Assembly: GCF_018127925.1 (NCBI RefSeq)
Contig: NZ_CP072347.1
Location: 808,501 to 872,500, forward strand
Source: Prevotella melaninogenica
GTDB lineage: Bacteria; Bacteroidota; Bacteroidia; Bacteroidales; Bacteroidaceae
Reading direction: 5' to 3'
DNA length: 64,000 bases
A model generated the notes under the pieces. It was given only the letters and a program-made list of their open reading frames with translations. It ran no database searches and was not told the DNA's origin. The position numbers and the translations under genes are program-made. Positions 9,450-18,508 of this stretch are shown here, piece by piece (within the stretch, counting starts at the first letter, position 1; the number at the start of each line of letters is the position of its first letter).

Positions 9450-9492
9450 AACGCTATTCTTTCCTCTTTTAAGGGGATTGAATAGCGTTTTT
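9450..9492 (+). terminator. intrinsic terminator of rprXY
   Basis: A perfect 10-bp stem AACGCTATTC / GAATAGCGTT is followed by a T-rich run (TTTTTC). Confidence 0.85.
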
Positions 9493-9597
9493 CTTGCTCA
9501 ATAAGGGCGTGGAAAGGTAAGGGTTTAGCATGATATAAAGAGGAAATCCTCATTTGTACTTCACAAGTTATAGTAAACTTCATTGTGTGTTTGTACT

Positions 9598-9660
9598 CCG
9601 CACCAATGGTGCTAAGCCTTCGCACTATATGTGTTAAGCCTCCGCACATGATGTGCGCAG
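9598..9660 (-). repeat. 22-bp tandem array, GCAC-palindrome family, copy 1
   Basis: Read on the minus strand, three 22-bp units of the form RCAC(A/C)nnnnGTGCGGAGGCTTA follow each other, each with an internal inverted repeat. The same family occurs at 49819-49900 on the plus strand. Around it (9493-9835) nothing else is recognised. Confidence 0.7.
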
Positions 9661-9835
9661 TATTCGGATAGCATATAAAAAGCATCAACACAGGGATTGG
9701 AAACGTGCTGAAAGAGGATTGTTTATACTTAATTCAGAGAGAAAAATTTTTGTGTTCGATAGGAGAAGAAAAAGTTTTCTCATGCACGCACAAATATATA
9801 TGCTCTTTTCTTACCATTGTTATGGTAATTTTTAT

Positions 9836-9843
9836 TACTTTTG
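9836..9843 (+). promoter_or_regulatory. promoter -7 box for nadBAC
   Basis: TACTTTTG lies 36 bp before ATG 9880 and shows that the upstream in-frame start at 9841 is not used. Confidence 0.6.
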
Positions 9844-9879
9844 TACCGATTAATTTTTGATATCAGAAGGAATCATATT

Positions 9880-11469
9880 ATGATACACAAATTTGATTTC
9901 CTGGTTATCGGCAGCGGTATAGCAGGAATGAGTTATGCACTGAGTGTGGCAAATAGTGGTAAGGGAAAGGTTGCCCTTGTTTGCAAAACTTCTTTGGACG
10001 AAGCCAATACGGCTAAAGCACAAGGAGGAATAGCAGCAGTAACGAACCTTGCCATTGACAATTTTGAAAAGCACATCAACGATACTATGGTCGCTGGTGA
10101 TTATATTTCTGACCCTTTAGCTGTAAGACAAGTTGTGTGTAATGCGCCAGAAGCTATCAAGGCGCTTGTTAACTGGGGTGTAAATTTTGATAAGCATAAA
10201 GACGGTACATACGACCTACATCGTGAAGGAGGGCACAGCGACTTTCGTATTCTTCATCATGCTGATGATACAGGCTTTGAGATACAGCGTGGATTGATGG
10301 ATGCGGTGAGAGTTAACCCAAATATTACAGTCTTCGAAAATCACTATGCTGTTGAGATTATCACGCAACACCACTTGGGTATAAAGGTGACACGCAGAAC
10401 GCCAGATATAGAATGTTATGGTGCGTATATCCTCAATCCTGAAACGAAAAAGGTAGATACCTTCTTAAGTAAGGTAACACTCATGGCTACAGGTGGAGTA
10501 GGGGCAGTCTATGCAATGACATCTAATCCTGTGATAGCTACTGGCGATGGTATAGCAATGGTTTATCGAGCCAAGGGAACAGTAAAGGATATGGAGTTCG
10601 TACAGTTCCACCCGACGGTTCTTTATAATCCTTCTGAAACGCATCCAGCATTTCTGATTACTGAGGCTATGCGTGGCTATGGTGGGGTGTTGCGACTTCC
10701 TGACGGTCAAGAGTTCATGCAGAAGTATGATAAACGTCTTTCTCTTGCTCCACGTGATATCGTTGCTCGAGCTATCGACCATGAGATGAAGATTCACGGA
10801 CTAAATCATGTTTGTCTTGATGTAACACATAAAGATGCTGAAGAAACGAAGCATCATTTTCCACATATTTATGAGAAATGTTTGAGCATTGGGATTGATA
10901 TAACAAAGGAATATATCCCCGTTTGTCCAAGTGCTCACTATATCTGTGGGGGTATAAAGGTCGATTTGAATGCAGAAAGCTCTATTCATAGACTCTATGC
11001 CGTTGGTGAATGTTCATGTACGGGATTGCATGGAGGAAACCGACTTGCCAGCAACTCGCTGATAGAAGCAGTCGTCTATGCTAAGTCTGCAGCGGAACAT
11101 ACTCTACGGATGATAGACAACTATGACTTTAACACAAATATTCCTGAGTGGAACGATGAAGGCACAATGACCAATGAAGAGCATGTTTTAATCACACAGA
11201 GTATTAAGGAAGTTGGCGAAATCATGAGCAACTATGTTGGTATTGTTCGAAGTGATTTACGTTTGAAGCGTGCTTGGGCAAGACTCGACTTATTGTATGA
11301 GGAGACAGAAAGCCTCTTTAAGCGCGTGACGGCAACGAAGGATATATGCGAACTTCGTAATATGATAAATGTCGGTTATCTGATAACAAGACAAGCCATA
11401 GAGCGAAAGGAAAGTCGAGGATTGCACTACACGGTAGATTATCCGAAGCATGCATATGACGAGAAGTAG
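9880..11469 (+). CDS. nadB: L-aspartate oxidase
   Basis: NadB oxidises L-aspartate to iminoaspartate, the first step of de novo NAD synthesis, using FAD. The dinucleotide-binding motif VIGSGIAGMSYA is near residue 8. The succinate dehydrogenase/fumarate reductase flavoprotein family signatures follow: KAQGGIAAV, the HREGGHS active-site region, MATGGVGAVY, and the C-terminal HYICGGIKVD and GLHGGNRLASNSL. The length from ATG 9880 is 529 residues, typical of the family. The promoter overlaps the longer reading frame, so 9880 was chosen as start. It heads a nadB-nadA-nadC operon with gaps of 71 and 15 bp, so the whole quinolinate branch is co-expressed. Confidence 0.95.
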   Translation: MIHKFDFLVIGSGIAGMSYALSVANSGKGKVALVCKTSLDEANTAKAQGGIAAVTNLAIDNFEKHINDTMVAGDYISDPLAVRQVVCNAPEAIKALVNWGVNFDKHKDGTYDLHREGGHSDFRILHHADDTGFEIQRGLMDAVRVNPNITVFENHYAVEIITQHHLGIKVTRRTPDIECYGAYILNPETKKVDTFLSKVTLMATGGVGAVYAMTSNPVIATGDGIAMVYRAKGTVKDMEFVQFHPTVLYNPSETHPAFLITEAMRGYGGVLRLPDGQEFMQKYDKRLSLAPRDIVARAIDHEMKIHGLNHVCLDVTHKDAEETKHHFPHIYEKCLSIGIDITKEYIPVCPSAHYICGGIKVDLNAESSIHRLYAVGECSCTGLHGGNRLASNSLIEAVVYAKSAAEHTLRMIDNYDFNTNIPEWNDEGTMTNEEHVLITQSIKEVGEIMSNYVGIVRSDLRLKRAWARLDLLYEETESLFKRVTATKDICELRNMINVGYLITRQAIERKESRGLHYTVDYPKHAYDEK

Positions 11470-11540
11470 TAAAAGAGTATAGATAGATGATGAGAGAAGC
11501 ACAACAACCATTGTACTCTCAGTTTATAATATAAAATAAC

Positions 11541-12533
11541 ATGATAGATAAAAAATGGCTGGAACAGGGCTTTATAGATGAACCTATTCCTGAAGGGACT
11601 GATGTAAAGGCTGAAATACGCAGGATGTGTAAAGAGAAGAATGCGCTTATCATGGCACATTATTATACAGAAGGCGTAATTCAAGAGTTGGCAGATTTCG
11701 TAGGAGATAGTTTGGCTTTGGCACAAAAGGCTGCTACTACAGATGCCGATATAATTGTTATGTGCGGCGTACATTTCATGGGTGAGACGAATAAAATCTT
11801 ATGTCCAGAGAAGACAATACTCGTCCCTGACCTTAACGCCTCTTGTTCTTTGGCAGAGAGTTGTCCAGCCGATGAGTTTGAGAAGTTTGTAAAAGCACAC
11901 CCTAATCATACCGTGGTAAGCTATGTCAATACAACTGCAGCAACCAAAGCTGTGACAGATGTTGTGGTGACGAGCAGTAATGCAAAACAGATTGTTGAGT
12001 CTTTACCAAAGGATACTCCTATCATTTTTGGACCAGATAGGAACTTAGGACATTATATCAGCGAGCAAACAGGACGTGAGATGTTGCTTTGGGATGGTGC
12101 ATGTGAAGTTCATGATAGATTCTCTGTAGAGAAGATTCAGCAGTTAAAACGCGAGCATCCAGCAGCAAAAGTACTGGCTCATCCTGAATGTCCACCTACT
12201 GTCCTCTGCTTAGCTGATAAGGTTGGAAGTACATCTGCCTTATTGAAGTATAGTGTTGAGAATGATGCTCAGGAGTTTATAGTGGTGACGGAGAGTGGTA
12301 TTCTTGTTGAAATGCAGCGATTGGCTCCACAAAAAACCTTTATCCCTGCCCCTCCTAATGATAGCGATAGCCCTTGTAACGAGTGTGAGTATATGAAATA
12401 TATTACTTTGAGGAAGCTGTATAATTGCTTGAAGTATGAGTGGCCTGCTATTGAAGTTGAGCCAGAAATGGCAAAGAAGGCTGTCAAATCAATTCATAGA
12501 ATGTTGGATATTTCAAACAGATTAGGTTTATAA
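11541..12533 (+). CDS. nadA: quinolinate synthase A
   Basis: NadA condenses iminoaspartate with dihydroxyacetone phosphate to quinolinate, using an oxygen-sensitive [4Fe-4S] cluster. Three cysteine sites typical of cluster ligation are seen: Cys75 in IIVMCGVHFMGE, the cysteine of HPECPP and the CNEC motif near residue 280. Other family motifs are AHYYTEGVIQELAD and the FGPDRNLGHY loop. At 330 residues it belongs to the standard-length group. It lies between nadB and nadC in the same operon. The need for an iron-sulfur cluster fits an anaerobic lifestyle. Confidence 0.96.
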   Translation: MIDKKWLEQGFIDEPIPEGTDVKAEIRRMCKEKNALIMAHYYTEGVIQELADFVGDSLALAQKAATTDADIIVMCGVHFMGETNKILCPEKTILVPDLNASCSLAESCPADEFEKFVKAHPNHTVVSYVNTTAATKAVTDVVVTSSNAKQIVESLPKDTPIIFGPDRNLGHYISEQTGREMLLWDGACEVHDRFSVEKIQQLKREHPAAKVLAHPECPPTVLCLADKVGSTSALLKYSVENDAQEFIVVTESGILVEMQRLAPQKTFIPAPPNDSDSPCNECEYMKYITLRKLYNCLKYEWPAIEVEPEMAKKAVKSIHRMLDISNRLGL

Positions 12534-12548
12534 TTTAAAGATATTATT

Positions 12549-13415
12549 ATGTTGTCAGTAGAAGAACTAAACGATAAACTCATCGAACTCGCTTTCAGTG
12601 AGGATATAGGTGATGGTGATCATACAACGCTTTGCTGCATCCCTGCTGATGCTAAGGGTGAAAGTAGATTACTGATTAAGGAAGAGGGAGTCTTGGCAGG
12701 AGTGGATGTTGCCAAAAGAGTGTTGCATCATTTTGACCCAGAACTACAAATAGAAGTCTTTGTGGAAGACGGTTCTCATGTGAAGCCTGGTGATATTGTC
12801 ATGAGTGTGAAGGGCAGAACGCAGAGCCTTTTGCAGACAGAACGTCTTATGCTTAACATCTTACAGCGTATGAGTGGTATTGCAACGATGACCCATAAGT
12901 ATCAACAAGCACTCATTGATGCAGGTACGAAGACACGCGTTTTAGACACACGTAAGACAACACCGGGTATGAGAATGCTGGAAAAAGAGGCTGTGAAGAT
13001 TGGCGGTGGTATGAATCATCGCATTGGTCTCTTTGATATGATTCTCCTGAAAGATAATCATGTTGACTTCTGTGGTGGTGTACATAATGCGATCTCTAAG
13101 GCAAAGCAGTATTGTAAGGACCATGGCAAGGATGATCTTAAGATAGAATGTGAGGTAAGAAACTTTACCGAATTGGAAGAAGCATTAAGTGAAGGCTGTG
13201 ACCGTATCATGTTTGATAATTTCACACCAGAGGATACTCGCAAAGCAGTTGAGATGGTTGCTGGACGCTGTGAAACGGAGTCAAGTGGTGGAATCACCTT
13301 TGACACGATGATTCCTTATGCACAAGCTGGTGTTGATTTCATTTCTTTTGGCGCACTAACACACAGTGTTAAAGGACTTGATATGAGCTTCAAGGCTGTT
13401 GTTTCAAAAGACTAA
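12549..13415 (+). CDS. nadC: nicotinate-nucleotide diphosphorylase (carboxylating)
   Basis: NadC converts quinolinate and PRPP to nicotinate mononucleotide with loss of CO2, completing this pathway branch. Family signatures are EDIGDGDHTT near the N-terminus, the quinolinate and phosphate-binding residues in DTRKTTPGMR, GGGMNHRIGLFDMILLKDNH, the IECEVRN strand and IMFDNF. The 288-residue length is normal. It lies 15 bp after nadA and is followed by a long perfect hairpin (13441-13486) that probably ends the transcript. Confidence 0.96.
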   Translation: MLSVEELNDKLIELAFSEDIGDGDHTTLCCIPADAKGESRLLIKEEGVLAGVDVAKRVLHHFDPELQIEVFVEDGSHVKPGDIVMSVKGRTQSLLQTERLMLNILQRMSGIATMTHKYQQALIDAGTKTRVLDTRKTTPGMRMLEKEAVKIGGGMNHRIGLFDMILLKDNHVDFCGGVHNAISKAKQYCKDHGKDDLKIECEVRNFTELEEALSEGCDRIMFDNFTPEDTRKAVEMVAGRCETESSGGITFDTMIPYAQAGVDFISFGALTHSVKGLDMSFKAVVSKD

Positions 13416-13440
13416 TTCGTAGTTAAATACCAATACCTCT

Positions 13441-13531
13441 GATTTCTTTTCATGAAGAAAAAGATTTTTCTTCATGAAAAGAAATCTTTTTGTTCACGTA
13501 AATAATTATTTCTTTTCGTGAAAGTAATTCG
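13441..13531. repeat. palindromic intergenic repeat, copy 2, doubling as nadC terminator
   Basis: A long perfect hairpin (arms beginning ATTTCTTTTCATGAAG and ending CTTCATGAAAAGAAAT) is followed by CTTTTTG, a usable terminator. The next module, TTCACGTAAATAA...CGTGAAAGTAATTCG, matches copy 1 at 1088-1152. Confidence 0.7.
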
Positions 13532-13642
13532 ATAAGATAGAGTCTATAGAAGTAGAAAAAAGTACTGCGAGAGATCTAATACATTCTCTATCAAGCTATA
13601 AACAAAGTCTATTAAGCTACTTACTAACAGAAGCAAACGACT

Positions 13643-15217
13643 TTATAACTGCTGAAGATAAGCCGAAACCATTTCAGCACAGCGCTCTCCATCAATGCCT
13701 GCACTAACGATTCCACCTGCATAACCTGCACCTTCTGCACAAGGGAAAAGACCCTCAAGGCGGACATGCATGAGGTGTTCTCTGTCACGGAGGATACGAA
13801 CAGGAGAACTTGTACGAGTCTCGGAAGCAATCATTACTGCTTCATTCGTAAGGAAGCCATGCGCTTGTTTACCAAAGGTTCTGAATGCTTCTTGGAGTCG
13901 TTTTGTGATAAATGATGGCATCCAGAAATGAAGTGGACTGGAAATAAGTCCTGGTGCATAGCTCGATTTAGGAAGATCATACGACAGACGATTGTTCACG
14001 AAGTCTGCCATACGCTGTGCAGGAGCAGTCTGTTTGTGGTTTCCCTGCTGCCATGTGTCTCGCTCTAACTGTTCCTGATAACGCAAGATACGCAAAACAT
14101 CATCGCCTTCAACATCCTCTGGATTTAATTGAACAACCATACCCGAGTTAGACCATTGCGTTCCACGATTGGCAGGACTCATACCATTGGTTACAGTTTG
14201 TTCTGGACCAGTTGCTGAAGGAATCACAAAACCGCCAGGACACATACAGAAAGAATAGACACCACGACCCTGTGCTTGTGTCACAAAAGAGTACTCTGCT
14301 GTTGGAAGATACTTCCCCTTGCCGTTCTTATTATGGTACTGTATTTGATCAATTAAGTGAGAAGGATGCTCCAATCGCACTCCAACAGCGATTCCTTTTG
14401 TTTCCATCTCAATTCCTGCCTCTGCAAGATAGCGATAGATATCGCGTGCAGAATGACCCGTAGCAAGAATGACTGGACCATGAAACTCACGCTTCACACT
14501 CACAGCTCCACTGTTATCAACAGCCTCTACACCAACAACTTTATCACTATCGAGTATTAAAGAAGTCATCTTTGTTTGGAAATGAACCTCACCACCACAG
14601 TCAAGTATTGTGTTACGCATATTCTCTATGACACGAGGAAGCTTGTCTGTACCAATGTGTGGATGGGCATCAGCGAGGATAGAAGGTGATGCACCATGTT
14701 GACAAAAGACATTTAGAATCTTATCAACAGGACCACGCTTCTTGCTTCGTGTATAAAGTTTTCCATCCGAATAAGCTCCAGCACCACCTTCACCAAAGCA
14801 GTAATTTGACTCAGGATCAACCTCTTGTGTCTTTGAGATTAAAGCCATATCTAACTTACGATCACGTACATTCTTTCCACGTTCGAGGACTATTGGGCGC
14901 AATCCTAATTCGATTAGCTTCAGAGAAGAGAATAAACCAGCAGGACCAGCACCTACCACAACGACCGAAGGACGACTGCTTACGTCTTGGTATTCAGTCT
15001 TCACATAAGGGTCGTCTTGTGGAAATTCGTTAATATAAACACGAATTTTCAGATTAACATATATGTCACGATGGCGTGCATCAATAGAACGCTTCAATAC
15101 CCGAACACGATAAATGGTACGCTCATCCAGCCCCTTTTCTTTTGCAAGATATGCCTTCATGTTATTTTCATTATAGGCAACTTGGGGCAAAACGCGTAAC
15201 TGATATTCCTCTGTCAT
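13643..15217 (-). CDS. NAD(P)/FAD-dependent dehydrogenase (COG2509 type)
   Basis: A 524-residue flavoprotein. An N-terminal ~90-residue segment (MTEEYQLRVLPQVAYNE... through ISE-like RVLKRSIDARH) precedes the FAD-binding motif VVVVGAGPAGLFSSLKL. Further motifs are ERGKNVRDRK, GEGGAGAYSDGKLYTR and the C-terminal PCAEGAGYAGGIVSAGIDG, which place the FAD pyrophosphate. This pattern fits the uncharacterised 'FAD-dependent dehydrogenase' family found across Bacteroidetes; the substrate is unknown. The start at 15217 (MTEEY) was preferred to the in-frame start at 15247, because the -7 box at 15245-15252 overlaps the latter. Confidence 0.85.
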   Translation of the reverse strand: MTEEYQLRVLPQVAYNENNMKAYLAKEKGLDERTIYRVRVLKRSIDARHRDIYVNLKIRVYINEFPQDDPYVKTEYQDVSSRPSVVVVGAGPAGLFSSLKLIELGLRPIVLERGKNVRDRKLDMALISKTQEVDPESNYCFGEGGAGAYSDGKLYTRSKKRGPVDKILNVFCQHGASPSILADAHPHIGTDKLPRVIENMRNTILDCGGEVHFQTKMTSLILDSDKVVGVEAVDNSGAVSVKREFHGPVILATGHSARDIYRYLAEAGIEMETKGIAVGVRLEHPSHLIDQIQYHNKNGKGKYLPTAEYSFVTQAQGRGVYSFCMCPGGFVIPSATGPEQTVTNGMSPANRGTQWSNSGMVVQLNPEDVEGDDVLRILRYQEQLERDTWQQGNHKQTAPAQRMADFVNNRLSYDLPKSSYAPGLISSPLHFWMPSFITKRLQEAFRTFGKQAHGFLTNEAVMIASETRTSSPVRILRDREHLMHVRLEGLFPCAEGAGYAGGIVSAGIDGERCAEMVSAYLQQL

Positions 15218-15244
15218 ATATAGTATAACTTCTTCTTTTTGCCA

Positions 15245-15252
15245 CAAAATTA
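15245..15252 (-). promoter_or_regulatory. promoter -7 box for the FAD-dependent dehydrogenase
   Basis: TAATTTTG on the minus strand, 27 bp before the chosen start. Confidence 0.5.
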
Positions 15253-15297
15253 CTCAAATATATCGAGAAATTCGTTGGCTATTGCAATATTTCTTAT

Positions 15298-15305
15298 TAT
15301 TTTTG
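15298..15305 (+). promoter_or_regulatory. promoter -7 box for thrA
   Basis: TATTTTTG matches the TAnnTTTG consensus, 66 bp before the thrA start. No threonine/isoleucine leader peptide was recognised in between. Confidence 0.5.
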
Positions 15306-15371
15306 TGGCTAAGTTTTGCACCTCCCCCATTGTAAAGGGGATGCCAAATAATAACAAAATAAACATCAGGA

Positions 15372-17807
15372 ATGAAAGTATTAAAGTTTGGCGGAACATC
15401 CGTAGGTTCTGTTTCGAGTATTTTAAGTCTACAAAAGATTGTAGAAAAGGAGGCTAAACATCAACCAATTATTGTGGTTGTTAGTGCCTTAGGTGGTATA
15501 ACAGATCAGCTCATAGCTACTTCTCAACTTGCCTTGAAGGGTGATGAAAGTTGGAAAACAGAGTTTGATTCTATCGTTGCACGACATCATAAGATGATTG
15601 ATGCGATTATTACCGACCCACATGACCGTGAGATGCTATTCAACAAAGTGGATAGTCTTTTTGAGCAACTTCATTCTATTTATTACGGTGTATTCTTAAT
15701 TCACGACCTCAGTCATAAGACAGAAGATACTATTGTAAGCTATGGTGAACGTCTAAGTTCAAGAATAGTAGCTACGCTTATTCGTGGAGCAAAGTGGTTT
15801 GATGCTCGTGAGTTTATTAAGACTGAGGAGAGACACGGCAAAAGAAGTCTCGATTCAGAACTAACCAACAAACTTGTAGTAAATACTTTCTCTAACCTTC
15901 CTCGCATCTCTCTTGTACCTGGTTTTATAGCACAAGACCGTGACTCTGGCGACATTACCAATCTTGGGCGTGGTGGAAGTGATTATACGGCATCCATCCT
16001 TGCCGCATCTCTCAACGCTGAAGTCTTGGAGATATGGACGGATGTTGACGGCTTTATGACAGCTGACCCTCGCGTCATCAAGAGTGCCTATACCATTAAT
16101 GAGCTTTCCTATACTGAGGCTATGGAGCTTTGTAACTTTGGTGCAAAGGTCGTCTATCCTCCAACGATATACCCTGTCTGTGTAAAAAACATCCCAATCA
16201 AGGTAAAAAACACATTCAATCCTGATGGACAGGGTACGATTATTAAAGCACACATAGAGAACAATCAAAAACCTATTAAGGGTTTATCATCTATCAAAGG
16301 TACTACGGTTATTACCGTGACAGGTCTTTCTATGGTGGGTGTTGTTGGTGTCAACCGTCGTATCTTTAGTTCTCTTGCCAACAATGGTATTAGTGTCTTC
16401 CTTGTATCACAGGCAGCATCAGAGAACAATACCTCTATCGGTGTGAAGGATGAAGATGCCGACAATGCAGTGAAGGTACTTAATGAAGAGTTCCGTCTTG
16501 AGATAGAAGATGGACGTATGTTCCCTATGCATGCCGAAAGTGGACTGGCAACAGTAGCGGTCGTTGGTGAGAACATGAGGCGAACACCAGGTATCAGTGG
16601 TAAACTCTTTGAGGTTCTTGGTCGTTCTGGTATTAGTGTTATTGCTATTGCGCAGGGTGCATCTGAGATGAATATCTCATTTGTTGTGAAAGGCTCTGAC
16701 CTAAGGAAAGCACTGAATGTACTCCATGATTCACTTTTCTTATCGGAATATAAAGTACTGAATCTCTTTATTTGCGGCATTGGTACAGTAGGTGGTAAGC
16801 TCATTGAACAGATCAAGAGCCAGTATGAAGAGTTGAAGCAAAATTCTAACTTAAAGTTGAAGGTGGTGGGAATTGCTTCATCTAAGAATGCTATTTTCAA
16901 TCACGACGGCTTAAATCTTGATAATTATCGTAAAGAACTCAAGGAAGGTGAGGCTTCAAGTCCAGAGCATTTGCGTGATGTTATCCTAAAGATGAATATC
17001 TTTAACTCGGTGTTTGTGGATTGTACTGCTTCTAAAGAAGTGGCTGCACTCTACCAGTCTTTATTGGAAAATAATATCTCTGTGATTGCTGCCAACAAGA
17101 TTGCAGCATCTGGAGCATACGATGATTATTACCATTTAAAGCAGACAGCCATTCAACGTGGTGTCAAATTCCGCTTTGAAACAAACGTGGGCGCAGGTCT
17201 ACCTATCATTGGTACAATCAATGACTTGCGCAATTCGGGTGACAAAATACTAAAGATTGAAGCCGTATTATCAGGTACGCTTAACTTCATCTTTAATGAG
17301 ATTGGAGCTGATGTTCCCTTCTCTGAAACTGTTAAACGTGCTAAAGAGCAGGGCTATAGTGAGCCAGATCCCCGTATTGACCTTAGTGGAACGGATGTTG
17401 TTCGTAAGCTGGTTATCCTCACACGTGAGGCTGGATACAAGGTGGAACAAGAGGATGTTGAGAAGCATCTATTTGTTCCTGATGATTATTTCCAAGGTTC
17501 AGTAGAAGACTTCTGGAAACGTCTTCCTGAACTTGATGCTAACTTTGAACAACGTCGTCAGCTATTAGCAGAGGAGGGTAAACGCTGGCGTTTCGTTGCT
17601 ACAATGGAACGTGGCAAGACGAATGTTGCACTAAAGGAAGTGGCTTCTACCCATCCTTTCTATAATCTTGAAGGTTCTAACAACATAGTCCTACTGACCA
17701 CTGACCGTTATAAGGAGTATCCTATGCAGATACAGGGTTATGGTGCCGGTGCATCGGTAACGGCAGCCGGAGTGTTTGCGAATATCATGAGTATCGCTAA
17801 CATCTAA
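15372..17807 (+). CDS. thrA: bifunctional aspartate kinase/homoserine dehydrogenase I
   Basis: An 811-residue fusion that catalyses the first and third steps from aspartate toward threonine, methionine and (via kinase) lysine. The kinase domain opens with KVLKFGGTSVGS and continues with GRGGSDYTAS and EIWTDVDGFMTADPR. Two ACT-type regulatory segments lie around residues 310-460 (for example VTVTGLSMVGVVGVNRRIF and VAVVGENMRRTPGISGKLF). The homoserine dehydrogenase domain starts with the NAD(P)-binding LFICGIGTVGGKLIEQI and includes ANKIAAS, ETNVGAGLPIIGTINDL and YSEPDPRIDLSGTD. Unlike many Bacteroidetes loci, thrB and thrC do not follow; the next element is a surface-protein cassette. Confidence 0.95.
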   Translation: MKVLKFGGTSVGSVSSILSLQKIVEKEAKHQPIIVVVSALGGITDQLIATSQLALKGDESWKTEFDSIVARHHKMIDAIITDPHDREMLFNKVDSLFEQLHSIYYGVFLIHDLSHKTEDTIVSYGERLSSRIVATLIRGAKWFDAREFIKTEERHGKRSLDSELTNKLVVNTFSNLPRISLVPGFIAQDRDSGDITNLGRGGSDYTASILAASLNAEVLEIWTDVDGFMTADPRVIKSAYTINELSYTEAMELCNFGAKVVYPPTIYPVCVKNIPIKVKNTFNPDGQGTIIKAHIENNQKPIKGLSSIKGTTVITVTGLSMVGVVGVNRRIFSSLANNGISVFLVSQAASENNTSIGVKDEDADNAVKVLNEEFRLEIEDGRMFPMHAESGLATVAVVGENMRRTPGISGKLFEVLGRSGISVIAIAQGASEMNISFVVKGSDLRKALNVLHDSLFLSEYKVLNLFICGIGTVGGKLIEQIKSQYEELKQNSNLKLKVVGIASSKNAIFNHDGLNLDNYRKELKEGEASSPEHLRDVILKMNIFNSVFVDCTASKEVAALYQSLLENNISVIAANKIAASGAYDDYYHLKQTAIQRGVKFRFETNVGAGLPIIGTINDLRNSGDKILKIEAVLSGTLNFIFNEIGADVPFSETVKRAKEQGYSEPDPRIDLSGTDVVRKLVILTREAGYKVEQEDVEKHLFVPDDYFQGSVEDFWKRLPELDANFEQRRQLLAEEGKRWRFVATMERGKTNVALKEVASTHPFYNLEGSNNIVLLTTDRYKEYPMQIQGYGAGASVTAAGVFANIMSIANI

Positions 17808-18141
17808 AGAGACATTAGTAAAGCATTATATATCAAAAAGAAAAGGACGTACGCTATGTATGCCCTTTCGTGTATGTATAAAAATATTCCTGCTCGATAA
17901 TACTAAACCGAAATTATTCATTTGTGCATAACGTTCACCCGCCTTATAATACAGTGTTACCTCTATATTAAACAAACTTTGTTCAGGCTCTGGCAATTGA
18001 TTTCAATTAAAAGTAAAAGAAGAAAGTCCATCCGCCACTCTGTCTCTCATTCTTCTTTCTTTCTGCGTTGTCTTCCCTCGATTAATCTATCCAATTTATA
18101 CATTTCTTTTAGATTTCCTTGCCAATTCTAAAAAGATGTCT
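17808..18141. other. intergenic region after thrA
   Basis: An imperfect hairpin at about 17840-17868 (AAAGGACGTACG / GTATGCCCTTT) may terminate thrA. The rest is AT-rich with no gene or repeat recognised. Confidence 0.3.
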
Positions 18142-18149
18142 TACCTTTG
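18142..18149 (+). promoter_or_regulatory. promoter -7 box, cassette 1
   Basis: TACCTTTG followed by CAGCCGTGAA. The same box and following bases occur at the other two cassettes (33171-33178 minus, 50215-50222 plus). Confidence 0.65.
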
Positions 18150-18508
18150 CAGCCGTGAAACAATTAGCAACGACATATCCAGCCAATTCAGCGCAGCAAA
18201 GAAACTTTGATTTCTTTGCCTTTTTTAGTGCTTTATATTTGGTAGTTTCAGATATTTTGCTAACACACACACACACACACACACAGGCGCACTTAGCGTT
18301 TAATCATACATTTTTTCTTCTCGCATACGCGCGCGCGAAGCGTGCCGTAACCCCTGTAAACAAAGGACTTCACGGAGTTTTCTTTGTTCGCTTTTTTATG
18401 CCCTTTTGTGAACTTCGTTTAGAGCAAAATAAGAACAAAATAACAGCGATTTTAATCAATAAACAAAACAGGATGCGTTAACTACGTTTCCCCTAAAAAT
18501 TAAACGAA
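18150..18508 (+). ncRNA. conserved structured leader RNA, cassette 1
   Basis: A ~355-nt leader precedes the small peptide gene and is shared with two other loci. In order it has TTAGCAACGACATATC, a hairpin GCAAAGAAA..TTTCTTTGC (18196-18219) followed by six Ts, an (AC)11 tract (18263-18285), GCGTTTAATCATAC, a (CG)n block, and a second hairpin AACAAAGG..CTTTGTT followed by CGCTTTTTT (18358-18397). Both hairpins look like intrinsic terminators, suggesting transcription attenuation. In cassette 2 the first stem has changed on both sides with pairing kept. Confidence 0.65.

Noticed and set aside
9841-9879. Extended N-terminus of NadB
   Set aside because: The upstream start lies inside the promoter box, and the family begins close to the FAD motif at ATG 9880. 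The same reasoning removed N-terminal extensions of radA, comEC, truA, pheT, fadD, the FAD dehydrogenase and the exonuclease.
17808-18141. thrB or thrC remnants after thrA
   Set aside because: The stretch is AT-rich with stops in all frames and shows no homoserine kinase or threonine synthase motif.
18119-18481. 120-codon open frame in the cassette 1 leader
   Set aside because: It spans the promoter, both hairpins and the (AC)n tract, its frame is not kept in the other two leaders, and it has no protein-like composition.
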